Source: an uncultured Lachnospiraceae bacterium
GTDB taxonomy: Bacteria > Bacillota > Clostridia > Eubacteriales > Anaerofustaceae
Direction: 5' to 3'
Assembly: GCA_944381375.1 (NCBI GenBank)
Contig: CALWKX010000012.1
Location: 1-33,274 of the forward strand
Length of the DNA stretch: 33,274 bases
Below the pieces are notes generated by a model that ran no database searches, was not told the origin of the DNA, and saw only the letters and a program-made list of their open reading frames with translations. Both the position numbers and the translations under genes were made by a program. This document shows, piece after piece, positions 1-7,098 of the stretch (position 1 is its first letter; every line of letters starts with the position of its first letter).

Positions 1-687
1 GTCTGTTACAAGCGTTTCGTCTACCCACCCGTATACATCGCTTCCTGCGCTTTCGCCCTGAAGATGATAAGGATGAATATCTGTTTGTGAGATATAAGTT
101 AGTTTTGCATATCCTGCGCTTCTTAATCCTCCTGATGCTTTTGTTGATGTTGGGCTTTCATAATGATACCCTCCTAAAAAATATACTCTTTGGCCTATGC
201 TGTATTTTAACTTATCTGATTGTATTTCTTCTTGCTGAGTTGGTTCTTGTGAGTGTTGGGGTGTTTGGGTTGGTTGATCTTGTTTTTGTGTTTCTTCAGA
301 TTCTACAGACTCATTCCTGATTGGCTGTTTAATGCTTATATCAGTATTTTTAAGGTACTCGCTGTAGCTTTTGACTGTTTTGCCTAAAAACGAATTGCTG
401 TTTTCCAAAGCTGAGTAAAAGCCGTTTGCTCCAAGCCATAAGCCCAATCCCAGCCATAATGCATAAGAAGTATTTATCGCCTCTTTTGCAAAAGTTTTCG
501 CCCATAAATATCCGAAAGCCATTGATATTACAAAACATAGTAAAGTAAATATCCGGCTGTTGGTTGTTAGTATTATTTTTTTCAGCATTTCTACTATGTA
601 CATGACTACTACTGATAATACCGCGGATAAGGCGAGTATTTCGCAAAAGCTCAATAACTGGGCTGTGTAATTAAAATTTAGTTCCAT
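1..687 (-). CDS. Phage holin-like protein with C-terminal SH3-type domain (partial, runs off left edge)
   Basis: The frame is open from an ATG at 685-687 to the window edge, giving 229 codons with no stop. A purine-rich ribosome site (AAGGT) lies 6 nt upstream. Residues about 17-33 and 46-62 are hydrophobic membrane segments, with a third weaker one near 75-90. A Gln/Glu/Thr-rich linker follows (about 125-158). From about 160 there is a small beta domain ending in HPYHL and VYGWVD, the pattern seen at the C-terminus of many clostridial phage amidases and lysis proteins, where it binds cell wall. The likely role is a holin or wall-anchored lysis accessory of the prophage. It is the last visible gene of the minus-strand tail/lysis cassette. 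Function is inferred from layout and domain look, not from a full match. Confidence 0.7.
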   Translation of the reverse strand, partial: MELNFNYTAQLLSFCEILALSAVLSVVVMYIVEMLKKIILTTNSRIFTLLCFVISMAFGYLWAKTFAKEAINTSYALWLGLGLWLGANGFYSALENSNSFLGKTVKSYSEYLKNTDISIKQPIRNESVESEETQKQDQPTQTPQHSQEPTQQEEIQSDKLKYSIGQRVYFLGGYHYESPTSTKASGGLRSAGYAKLTYISQTDIHPYHLQGESAGSDVYGWVDETLVTD

Positions 688-702
688 TTTTTTACCTTTC
701 AT

Positions 703-1014
703 TTATTTTTTAAATAAGTGTTCATTCGCCTGTTCGTTTATAAAATCAAAATATTCTTTCTTTGCTTTGTCATATGCAGTTATTGCCTGTTGTATTTCTC
801 CGTTGGCTTTTCCGTTTTTTACCGCTATGGCTACCGCATGGGAAAGGTGAGCGTTCGCCATGTTGAGTTCTAAAGATAAAAGATTCTCTTTTTGTCTGGC
901 CTGATTTTGTCTTTTGAGGTTTTCATCTCTTTTCTTTTGTATTCTTTGAAGGTAGAATATCAGCATTGATACTATTATTGTTTGCGCTATACTTATTAAT
1001 ATTGCCGGCTGCAT
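703..1014 (-). CDS. Small phage membrane protein with coiled coil (holin-like)
   Basis: This 103-residue protein starts with one hydrophobic segment (about residues 4-22). A strongly basic and acidic helical stretch follows (KKRDENLKRQNQARQKEN) and then a mostly helical C-terminus. An AAAGGAG ribosome site lies 5 nt before the ATG and immediately after the TAA that would end the upstream tail gene, so the two genes were translationally adjacent. Size, single N-terminal membrane anchor and position between a tail protein and the holin/SH3 gene fit a phage lysis-cassette membrane protein. I do not recognise a specific family, and holin is only one possibility. Confidence 0.6.
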   Translation of the reverse strand: MQPAILISIAQTIIVSMLIFYLQRIQKKRDENLKRQNQARQKENLLSLELNMANAHLSHAVAIAVKNGKANGEIQQAITAYDKAKKEYFDFINEQANEHLFKK

Positions 1015-1024
1015 TTTTTCTCCT

Positions 1025-1717
1025 TTATTTTTGCGCTGTTATAGTTATATACATTGATATTGGCTGGCTTGCCGAGGCACCTCTTGCGCAGTAGACAGTT
1101 AATACGTTATTTGTTACATACGATCACAATACGAAAAACAATATCGCTGAGGCGGATGTTATTTGTATATTTTTTATTGCTGCGTTTTGCAGTATTTGCG
1201 GCAGTTGTATTGCGGAGGTTGCATAGTATATTGATCCCCATTGGGTTGTTGTATTATTTTCCACATTTAGCGCTTTCCCCATCACTTCCACTCTGCCGCT
1301 TGCCCTTTGTCTTATCTCCCATGTGCCGCTTGTGCTCTCTTCGATTATGTGGTCTTCAGGTATTATTATCCCCAAATCATTACTGACTTCCAATGCCGTA
1401 TATTCTTTTATAGAGCTGCTGCCATTGCCAATAAGATTACTTCCGCTGGTAAAAGATTTTTTGCCCGTACCCCCTTTTTCAACGTTTATAACGTTTGCAT
1501 CTTCCCTAATTCTCATCTCATTGCCTGAGCAAACAACAGAAACTGTTTGACCGGCTTCATAAATATAATTAGTCTTTATCTTAAAATTAACGCCATTAAT
1601 ATCAACGCTGCATACGCCGTCACCCATATTAGTCACTACGCCTTTGACCGTTTTGTCGCAGCCTTCCTTTTTGATCTGATTTTTTATTAATGATATAAAG
1701 GCTTGATCTATTTTCAT
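1025..1717 (-). pseudogene. Phage tail/baseplate protein interrupted by an in-frame TGA
   Basis: The readable part runs from the ATG at 1715-1717 to a TGA at 1124-1126 (197 codons). The same frame then continues for 32 sense codons to a TAA at 1025-1027, directly against the ribosome site of the next gene, so the TGA looks like a nonsense mutation in a once longer protein. The second of two nearby ATGs is chosen because GGAGG at 1726-1730 is 8 nt from it, against 2 nt for the first. The N-terminus is a small beta domain. A GGTGxxxFTxGSxLxGNGxxS motif typical of phage tail fibre or receptor-binding proteins follows near residues 82-100. TGG codons are used for Trp in this gene, so recoding of TGA is unlikely. 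Confidence 0.65.
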
Positions 1718-1746
1718 TTTCATAACCTCCGTTTTTGCTCAATGAA

Positions 1747-1772
1747 AAAGAGGCGTTTTCACACGCCTCTTC
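1747..1772 (-). terminator. Intrinsic terminator after broken tail gene
   Basis: GAGGCG pairs with CGCCTC around an 8-nt loop, within AAGAGGCG and CGCCTCTT arms. On the minus strand the stem is followed by TTTTTC. The TGA ending the upstream broken tail gene (1759-1761) lies in the loop. Confidence 0.7.
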
Positions 1773-2491
1773 TCCATATTTGCGATTTGACTGACGTTAC
1801 GCACCTTTTCCATGAATCGTTCGATCTGATCCACGCAAGCGCGCGCCTCCAGCCTGATTCAGTATTTATGCGGGCAGTGCCTGCCGCTGTTGCCGTTACA
1901 TTTACTTCGGCGCTGGTTCCAACGACCGAAGCTGCATTTTTTGTTACAAGATATAATGTTACCGTGACCTTATCAGTCTCATCGGTATTGCTTCGTAAGC
2001 GCTCAGAAGCTCTGAGTCCGTCAGGAAGACCTCTGAACCGCTCGTATAATTTCCCACTGTTTTTATAAGCGTAGAACCTATCTTAATGTTCAAGTCATCC
2101 TGATATGCGCTGACATATTTATTTGTGGCCACACTGAAAGCGTCCTCCAAATTAAAATCCTGCGCTGATGTAATCACGGATACATAAGAGTAAGCAATAT
2201 AGCTCACAGAATAGCTTCTCAATGTAACTTCTCCAGAACGATCTGCATCTCCCTTTACACGGAAAGTTAAAGGCACGCTTGAAGGATTGTTCGTCATATT
2301 CGCTGTATAAGAAGCGCTTTAGTATAAACATTGGTACCGTTCCAGCTTTCCGAGGTCGTTTTCAGCACTATGGCCTGTTCTCTCGTAGAATTTATATTTA
2401 TATAGGCAATTATATCATAACCCGAACCTGTGCCTATCCACGATGAAGAAGTACCCATATGAGCGCTTACTGTTATTGTTGCCATTTTCAC
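1759..2491 (-). pseudogene. Phage tail protein with two frameshifts
   Basis: Three reading frames join into one plausible protein. Frame one runs from a GTG at 2491 to a stop at 2294 (ATITVSAHMGTSSSW onward). Frame two takes over near 2315-2295 and continues to about 1990 (SYTANMTNNPSS, then LTDSELLSAYEAI). Frame three continues from about 2000 to a TGA at 1759-1761 and ends in GWRRALAWIRSNDSWKRC. That Trp-rich ending is typical of clostridial phage tail or minor structural proteins with repeated WK(R)A and WKRC units. The joined product would be about 240 residues. No good ribosome site precedes the GTG, and a LexA-type box sits immediately upstream, so the original start may be lost. The frameshifts could in principle be assembly errors, but the neighbouring nonsense mutation supports real decay. 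Confidence 0.65.
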
Positions 2492-2497
2492 ATTGTT

Positions 2498-2511
2498 CGA
2501 ACATTTGTTCT
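2498..2511. promoter_or_regulatory. LexA/DinR-type SOS box 1
   Basis: CGAACATTTGTTCT (plus) is close to the Firmicutes SOS consensus CGAAC-RNRY-GTTYC when read on either strand. It lies 7 nt upstream of the GTG of the broken tail gene. No clear promoter is attached to it. Confidence 0.45.
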
Positions 2512-2606
2512 AATAACCTCAAAAATGTGCTCTGCTGACTTCCGCGCATGAAACAGCGCCTATTTTCTCCATTTCAACGCGTATCAGTGTACTTTTTTTG
2601 CTTATT

Positions 2607-2620
2607 CGAACATTTGTTCG
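2607..2620. promoter_or_regulatory. LexA/DinR-type SOS box 2
   Basis: CGAACATTTGTTCG is a near-perfect dyad (CGAAC with GTTCG) and differs from the Firmicutes SOS consensus only at the last base when read on the minus strand. It is 109 bp from box 1. A related half-site (ATTGTTCGA) recurs at about 2903. The controlled gene is not clear; it may be a deleted prophage gene. Confidence 0.5.
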
Positions 2621-2714
2621 GACGATGTATTTTTATTGCTTATCTTATAAAGTATTAATTTAAATTAATTTTTTTATTTGTTTCCTGATATACTGTAAAC
2701 GATAAAGAATTTAA

Positions 2715-2819
2715 ATGATTTATAAGAATCCTTCATTTGACAAGATGAAGTGCATTTTACGACTGTACCAGGAGATAAGCGATTTGAAAAAGCAGATTGT
2801 AGCGGAACAAAATAGATGA
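2715..2819 (+). CDS. Possible 34-residue peptide ORF
   Basis: A short plus-strand frame of 34 codons runs from ATG at 2715 (alternative ATG at 2745). It ends with a charged amphipathic helix containing EISDLKKQIVAEQNR. An extended -10 box (TGATATACT, 2686-2694) lies just upstream, and a possible terminator follows at 2861-2888. There is no convincing ribosome site and the -35 region is poor. It lies opposite to the prophage genes. Function unknown; it may be noise. Confidence 0.25.
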   Translation: MIYKNPSFDKMKCILRLYQEISDLKKQIVAEQNR

Positions 2820-3106
2820 TATCCCCGCTGCTTCTGGATGTAGATAAATTTAAGCGGACAGCGCTTTGCGCCATTTGGGGCGTTTTTTAATGCCGTTTTT
2901 ACATTGTTCGAGCTTTCGTCAGGGCAAACTTCAAGCGGTCGTTTATTTATGCATTTCTGCGCCGGCAACAAACTTGCAGAAATTTAAATCATTTCCATAT
3001 AAACCTTATATAATTATGCACAAAATTTATTTTTTGCTGTTTTATTATGAATTACGACGATATTTCATTATTATATTAAGAATTTGCAATTTTTTTTAAT
3101 TAACGC
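2820..3106. other. AT-rich gap inside decayed prophage
   Basis: No gene is supported here. There is a possible weak plus-strand terminator (CGCC/GGCG stem followed by six T) at 2861-2888. Beyond that there is only AT-rich sequence with short homopolymers. The rest of the tape-measure gene and the baseplate genes expected between the intron and the receptor-binding genes are absent, so a deletion or insertion boundary probably lies in this stretch. Confidence 0.5.
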
Positions 3107-3134
3107 TTGATTTTTTCAAAAAAATATGTATACT
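3107..3134 (+). promoter_or_regulatory. Promoter of a very small transcription unit
   Basis: TTGATT (3107-3112), 16-nt spacer, TATACT (3129-3134) preceded by TG. A strong ribosome-site-like GGGGAGAGG follows at 3147-3155 and a terminator at 3175-3203, so the unit would make an RNA of only about 70 nt. Confidence 0.5.
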
Positions 3135-3157
3135 GTATCTATAAAAGGGGAGAGGCT

Positions 3158-3190
3158 GTGTTCGCGCAACAAAAGAAAACGGATATTTAG
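3158..3190 (+). CDS. Possible 10-residue leader-type peptide
   Basis: A GTG at 3158 follows GGGGAGAGG at ideal spacing and opens ten codons (MFAQQKKTDI) ending at TAG 3188-3190, inside the loop of the terminator that closes the unit. Promoter, ribosome site, tiny frame and terminator are all in register. This could be a leader peptide, a small RNA, or what is left when a deletion joined a promoter to a distant terminator. There is no recognisable family. Confidence 0.25.
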   Translation: MFAQQKKTDI

Positions 3191-3208
3191 GGAGTCCGTT
3201 TTCTTTTT
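3175..3208. terminator. Bidirectional intrinsic terminator
   Basis: GAAAACGGA (3175-3183) pairs with TCCGTTTTC (3195-3203), a 9-bp stem with an 11-nt loop. It is followed by CTTTTTG on the plus strand and TTTTG on the minus strand, so it can stop both the small plus unit and minus-strand transcription leaving the intron. Confidence 0.7.
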
Positions 3209-3229
3209 GTTTTGTTTTTATCAATTCAT

Positions 3230-3615
3230 ACCGGCGATATTACGCCCTATGGCTCTCGCCATAGATCAGACTGTATCTTCAACGGGAAAATATATTTTTG
3301 TACTGTTCAAATATCCGTTTTGAAAGCACAAAAACTACCCGCTGGGCTCCGTTCAGTCGTTGAACCTTCTTCATAGTTATTTACCTTAGAAGCTTGGCTG
3401 CCGATTGCGCACTGTTTTTTTACCCTTAACGCCTTGTTTTCAAGGGTTTTTCTCAGCTTAGGTCATACGCGCTGTTTTTTCTCTCTTTCGAGGCCTTTAC
3501 GCCTACCGTTTCCGGTTTCGCTGTGGCCGCGCGTCTTTAGCGTGTTCCGGCAATTTGAAGCCTTTTTGCTCTATTCCTCGCTTTATGCCGCTTGGAGTAA
3601 AGGGGCGCATTTCTC
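3230..3615 (-). ncRNA. Group I intron in the tape-measure gene (3' end uncertain)
   Basis: Conserved core elements appear in order on the minus strand. GGCTTCAAATTGCCGGAA is at 3562-3545. The P/Q-type string GCAATCGGCAGCCAAG is at 3408-3393. The P7 5' strand lies in TTCAACGACTG at 3364-3354. The P7 3' strand lies in GAAGATACAGTCTGA at 3280-3266, with GACTG pairing CAGTC. A P9 hairpin with GAGA tetraloop is at 3264-3247. P1 can form between the exon end GGGT (3619-3616) and GCCC (3606-3603), giving the required U-G pair at the 5' splice site. These strings are those of bacterial group I introns and IStrons of Bacillus and Clostridium. No homing endonuclease or IS605-type transposase frame remains. 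A 3' exon that continues the tape measure is not visible, so the 3' splice site is a guess near 3230-3245. Confidence 0.85.
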
Positions 3616-3930
3616 ACCCACGTATGTAGGAAGTTTTGATATATTCTGTATAGAACTTTCTATTCCGACATTTAAGCTGCCAAATGCATCAGCAGCGCTT
3701 TTTTGAACTTGATTTAATTCTATAATAATGGGATTTAAATTTATACCCGCTATGTAGCCGCTTACTAAAGTTATTGAACTGCTGAGCTTTTCCAAAGCCT
3801 TTTGCGCTTGCGTTGTATCAATATTCAGACTTACCGCAATTGGATCTATCTTTATTTTTTTCAATACATTTTCAATGTTTTTCTCTGTTTCGCGCCTGTC
3901 AATGCTTAAGCTTATTTTTATATCACTCAT
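3616..3930 (-). pseudogene. Phage tape-measure protein, first exon only
   Basis: The ATG at 3930 overlaps the stop of the upstream tail-assembly gene (ATGA arrangement). The exon encodes about 105 residues and ends in the codons for KLPTYVG exactly at the predicted 5' splice site. Beyond it the frame runs only eleven more codons into the intron before a stop at 3583. The content (helical, Ile/Lys-rich, DTTQAQKALEKL, DAFGSLNVGIESSIQNI) and the position directly after the tail chaperone fit the N-terminus of a tape-measure protein, normally many hundreds of residues long. The remaining coding sequence is missing from the window. Unless the 3' exon lies elsewhere, this gene is dead. Confidence 0.7.
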
Positions 3931-4523
3931 ACGCTTTCACCGTTTTCCTGCCGCTGCTTATAGTTTATATCTTCACGCACAAGCTTTTCTTCATCAAGAG
4001 TATCCCGTTTGGAAATAAGATTATTTACCATATTGCCGTCAATACCGGAAAGTTCTCGCATACTTTTATAAAATAAGTCTCTGTTCAAATTCAGCAGTTG
4101 TTTTTTTCGAAAATCCACTTTGTCATCTATCATTGATTTTAATTTACCGATCAAATGCCTGGCTTCGGGGATTTCGTTTCTTGCGCGCGACATCAAATCG
4201 AGCGACTGAGCGAAAGAATAAGTTCGCTGCAAATCAATTTTTTCGCTTTCGCTATCCTTTAATTGCGGCACGGGTATATTTGTAAACATTTTGATGAAAA
4301 CAACATCAAACAAAATATCCTTAAATTCCGCCGCATAATCACCTTCCGCGCTCATCACATTATCAGCAACGGCGTCAACAAAAGCGCTTATCTGCGCGAT
4401 AGATGGCGATACGTTAATATACACATTTACCGTTTCTTTATCGCAGTTGTATGTAAGGAAACGCTCTCTTTTTTTATGAGGAGCGACAAGCGAATTCATT
4501 TTTTTTAAAGGTATTTTTTTCAT
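3927..4523 (-). CDS. Phage tail assembly protein (chaperone-like)
   Basis: 198 residues, mostly helical and charged, with no membrane segment. It lies between the probable tail tube gene and the tape measure, the position of tail assembly chaperones in siphovirus and myovirus maps. Its stop overlaps the start of the tape measure by 4 nt (ATGA), so the two were translationally coupled. An AAGGAG ribosome site lies 12 nt before the start. Tail chaperones often use a -1 frameshift for a longer form, and I see no clear slippery site here. The assignment rests on position, not on recognised motifs. Confidence 0.55.
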   Translation of the reverse strand: MKKIPLKKMNSLVAPHKKRERFLTYNCDKETVNVYINVSPSIAQISAFVDAVADNVMSAEGDYAAEFKDILFDVVFIKMFTNIPVPQLKDSESEKIDLQRTYSFAQSLDLMSRARNEIPEARHLIGKLKSMIDDKVDFRKKQLLNLNRDLFYKSMRELSGIDGNMVNNLISKRDTLDEEKLVREDINYKQRQENGESV

Positions 4524-4564
4524 ATTTTGGTCAACTCCTTTTTATTATGAAGTGTTATTACAGC

Positions 4565-4587
4565 AAGCAGGGGGAATCCCCCTGCTT
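4565..4587. terminator. GC-rich hairpin between tail genes
   Basis: AAGCAGGGGGA and TCCCCCTGCTT form a perfect 11-bp stem with one unpaired base, in the gap after the tail tube gene. No long T-run follows on the minus strand, so it may attenuate or stabilise mRNA rather than stop it fully. Confidence 0.5.
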
Positions 4588-4594
4588 TAAGTTT

Positions 4595-5320
4595 TTATTC
4601 GCTGAGCAATACGTAGTCAAGTATTTTACCGTCTTTGTCGGCAAGCAAATCAAAGGTGATTTCAAAGCTTGAAGGATCGCCCGTATTGGAAAAACTCATC
4701 GAAAACGCGCTTTGCGGCTGCGCTTTATGCGCTATGATCTGGAAGGGCAAAAGTTCCTCCGACGCTTCGTCTTTGAAAAGCGTTTCACCTACAAGTTTAT
4801 ATGCTTTGGGGAAACTGTCAGATCTGAATTGTATTTCTTTGGCTCCGGTTATTCCGCTGGCTTGATAATAAACGATATACTCGCCGCCTGCATTCCCTTC
4901 TGTTATCGTAACCGCTTTCTGAGATACGCTCGTCTCTAAAGCAGTTCCGCAATCATCGTTTGATTCGAATACCGTAATGCTGCTTTCCACTGGAGTTTGC
5001 GAAAGATTTACAACGCCTCCCTCCTGAGCTGTCAGCACTTCACGTTTGAAAACATTTACGCCTTCATTTACTTCGGCGCCGGCCAGTACCGCCATCAGAT
5101 CAAAGTCGATCACCTGAGTCGTAAGTTTCAGCGTTGAAGTACGTTCTCCGTCAAAACGTATTCTGTTAGGCGCTCCTTTTCCGCCTTTTGCATAAACGCT
5201 GGTAGCAGTGTGCTCGTTTGTAGTCATATTTGCGTAATCAATGTTGAGAAAAGGTTTGCCTGTAGCATAATCATACAAAATAATATCGGCAACCTCTCTG
5301 TTGGCCATAGTTTTACCCAT
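4595..5320 (-). CDS. Phage major tail (tube) protein
   Basis: 241 residues, predicted mostly beta, with an N-terminal segment (VADIILYDYATGKPFLNIDY), an internal Ig-like or insertion region (about 100-150), and an ending in SAFSMSFSNTGDPSSFEITFDLLAD. That ending resembles structural tail proteins of long-tailed Firmicutes phages. GGAGG lies 9 nt before the ATG. A hairpin follows at 4565-4587, as is common after highly expressed structural genes. The gene is intact, unlike the downstream tail genes. A sheath or other virion protein cannot be excluded. Confidence 0.6.
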   Translation of the reverse strand: MGKTMANREVADIILYDYATGKPFLNIDYANMTTNEHTATSVYAKGGKGAPNRIRFDGERTSTLKLTTQVIDFDLMAVLAGAEVNEGVNVFKREVLTAQEGGVVNLSQTPVESSITVFESNDDCGTALETSVSQKAVTITEGNAGGEYIVYYQASGITGAKEIQFRSDSFPKAYKLVGETLFKDEASEELLPFQIIAHKAQPQSAFSMSFSNTGDPSSFEITFDLLADKDGKILDYVLLSE

Positions 5321-5351
5321 AAGTAAAAACCTCCATAAAATTTAAATATTT

Positions 5352-6068
5352 TTATATTGACTTACACCATTCATCGAAGGGATATTCGCCGCCCCACGCC
5401 GCGTAATGAAGGCCCATAATATCAAGCTGTTGTTTAATATACTGACGTTCGAAAGTATCATACAATTGATAAACCGTCATCTGCCATATATTGAGCATAT
5501 TAAGCGAATTGTGATGCACGGCAAGGGATGAGACGATATTGGGAATGGACCATTCGCCTTCGCCCTTGTCTTTATTTTTTTTCTTTGCTTTTTCAATCTT
5601 TTCCGATATCTCCTTAGCTTTTTGACCTGACAGAGTTTGCTTTGCGCTTTTGGTTTTTATATGGTTGATTTGCAGGATAATGCCGGCAATTTCTTCATAA
5701 TTTTCATCATTGATTCTTCCTTTACCGCCTATAAGGTAAGTCTGAGTTTTTTTGTCATATGTTACTTCATCCGCAAAATAGAATGAGAAAATTTCTGTAA
5801 ATATCTGTTCATAAATTCTCAAAGAACTCATATAAGACAATACTTCTAAACGATTATTTTCGTTACGTTTTATCTGTTCATAAATTGAACCGAGATTGAC
5901 CATATCAAAAGCTTCTTTTGACGTCAAAGACAAAACACTTAAATAAATTCTGTATTTGTTTTGTCCGATACGATAAATATCTTCTATTGTCGGAAACCGC
6001 AAATTTCCTATACCCTCCAAACAAACCGGCCCCGGACCTATAAGCTCAAAATAATTAAGCTTACGCAT
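5352..6068 (-). CDS. Phage protein of tail module, function unknown
   Basis: 238 residues with no membrane segment. The middle has a very basic coiled-coil stretch (residues about 150-170, EKIEKAKKKNKDKGEGE). The C-terminus is aromatic-rich (NIWQMTVYQLYDTFERQYI, then HYAAWGGEYPFDEW). The AGGCG ribosome site is weak. It lies between a small tail protein and the tail tube gene, 9 nt downstream of the former. I do not recognise the family. Location suggests tail assembly or head-tail connection. Confidence 0.5.
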   Translation of the reverse strand: MRKLNYFELIGPGPVCLEGIGNLRFPTIEDIYRIGQNKYRIYLSVLSLTSKEAFDMVNLGSIYEQIKRNENNRLEVLSYMSSLRIYEQIFTEIFSFYFADEVTYDKKTQTYLIGGKGRINDENYEEIAGIILQINHIKTKSAKQTLSGQKAKEISEKIEKAKKKNKDKGEGEWSIPNIVSSLAVHHNSLNMLNIWQMTVYQLYDTFERQYIKQQLDIMGLHYAAWGGEYPFDEWCKSI

Positions 6069-6077
6069 ACAAACGCC

Positions 6078-6527
6078 TTACAGCCTGATTTTATCGCTGA
6101 AAACGATAATTTTTGAACAGTATCCGTTTATATCGTCAGCCGTTTGTATAGATTCCAGGCATAAAACGCCAGCGCCGTAAATGCGAATACCGTCAAGAGC
6201 TTCTATAATCGCAAATGCAAGCTCGTCAAGTCTTGAAGCGCTTTCTGCGTCAACTGTCATATTTTCTTTTTTTACAAACAAATGGCAATTTAGATTGATA
6301 TTAATAATATCTGTAGTTTCTACCCTGTCGATATTTGTATCAAAACCCAAATATACGCTAAGTCCCTGGTCCGTTTCAGGTATAAAACGGTAATTAAACA
6401 TATTCGTGCCGATGATATTTGTATTTTCTAAGAATGCCGGATCTACAAGGTTTAACACATTTTCATCGGCGCTGACAATCTCGAGAGCTTTTTGAGCCGA
6501 AAGCGCAATTTTTCTGATGTTATTCAT
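6078..6527 (-). CDS. Phage tail completion-like small protein
   Basis: 149 residues from the ATG at 6525-6527, chosen because AAGGAGG is 8 nt upstream. Two upstream in-frame ATG codons (to 6566) lack a ribosome site and run into the non-coding region. The protein is alpha/beta with IDRVETTDIININLNCHLFVKK and LDELAFAIIEALDGI. Size, fold pattern and position as first gene of the tail block fit a tail terminator or completion protein. No head gene precedes it, so the prophage is truncated on this side. Confidence 0.5.
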   Translation of the reverse strand: MNNIRKIALSAQKALEIVSADENVLNLVDPAFLENTNIIGTNMFNYRFIPETDQGLSVYLGFDTNIDRVETTDIININLNCHLFVKKENMTVDAESASRLDELAFAIIEALDGIRIYGAGVLCLESIQTADDINGYCSKIIVFSDKIRL

Positions 6528-6934
6528 AAGCATTTCCTCCTTAATATAGATTTTAAAGCGCATCATCCTGTTTGTCCCTGACGCCCGGATGAGAGGAATT
6601 ACTCAGACTGACGCAGGTTAGACGCCATCACGGGAATTTCACCCCTCCGAGGATTTCTCCGAGCCGCCCCCGCGCAGCAAGCGGTTTTCGTATGGGCGGG
6701 AGTATCATTATCCTCTTTGCTCATCGTCGCGAAAAAAAGTACCGCTTTTCTTTTCGTAATACGTGATTTACCGCTCTCGCCTTATTGCTTGCTCTTTTAA
6801 GGCGGTCCTCGCGCACGTTACTGCCGCTCAAAGCAAAGTTACGTATCTGAGTAATTGCATATTCAATTGTCAAATTATCCCTTCATATATGTAAATACAA
6901 AAAAAGAAGCATTTGAACGAAAAAATTTTACAAA
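6528..6934. other. Non-coding, GC-rich stretch upstream of the prophage remnant
   Basis: No frame longer than about 40 codons with a start is convincing. On the minus strand a long frame is broken by TGA codons (near 6722 and 6629), so this may be a dead gene. The part from 6590 to 6720 is GC-rich and can form local pairs, such as CCGCCC at 6664 with GGGCGG near 6695. Similar GC-rich arms occur in the nested-hairpin elements elsewhere, so part of it may be a degraded copy. Confidence 0.35.
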
Positions 6935-7049
6935 AAAAACAATACGCCTAATGGGCGGCGCTTAACGTGTATTTTATACCCGTTAAGCGGAACTTCCGCT
7001 TATCCGCGCCAAGCGCGCATAAGCGCCGCCCATTAGGCGTATTGTTTTT
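6935..7049. repeat. Nested-hairpin element C (115 nt)
   Basis: The 30-nt arms 6935-6964 and 7020-7049 are perfectly complementary. Between them sit further hairpins: CGCTTAACG with CGTTAAGCG (6959-6989), AAGCGGAA with TTCCGCTT around one C (6985-7001), and CGCGC with GCGCG (7005-7017). The minus strand ends in an eight-T run, so for the DUF2325 gene it can act as a terminator. It shares GGGCGGCGC-type arms and the several-hairpins-inside-one-stem layout with elements at 10236 and 32884. Confidence 0.75.
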
Positions 7050-7054
7050 CGTCA

Positions 7055-7097
7055 AAATAGATAAAACGGCGTTTTTTAAACGCCGTTTTATCTATTT
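7055..7097. terminator. 20-bp perfect hairpin after the DUF2325 gene
   Basis: Arms 7055-7074 and 7078-7097 pair without mismatch around TTT. It starts directly after the TAA at 7099. On the minus strand it is followed by TTTTG. With element C next to it, this gives two stacked stop structures. Confidence 0.65.
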
Positions 7098-7098
7098 A

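Noticed and set aside
350-646. Minus-strand frame of 98 codons
   Set aside because: It overlaps in another frame the holin/SH3 gene that has a ribosome site, membrane helices and a recognisable C-terminal domain.
1124-1126. Recoded TGA (Trp or Sec) in the tail gene
   Set aside because: TGG is used for Trp in the same gene, TGA is the normal stop elsewhere in the window, and neighbouring genes carry frameshifts, so a nonsense mutation is simpler.
1054-1386. Plus-strand open frames over the tail genes (also at 1703-2068 and 3434-3706)
   Set aside because: They are antisense to coherent minus-strand coding or the intron, have odd composition and no ribosome sites.
6620-6660. FMN-riboswitch-like string GGGGTGAAATTCCCG on the minus strand
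   Set aside because: Only this short string matches; the other conserved FMN-aptamer segments are missing and no riboflavin gene follows.
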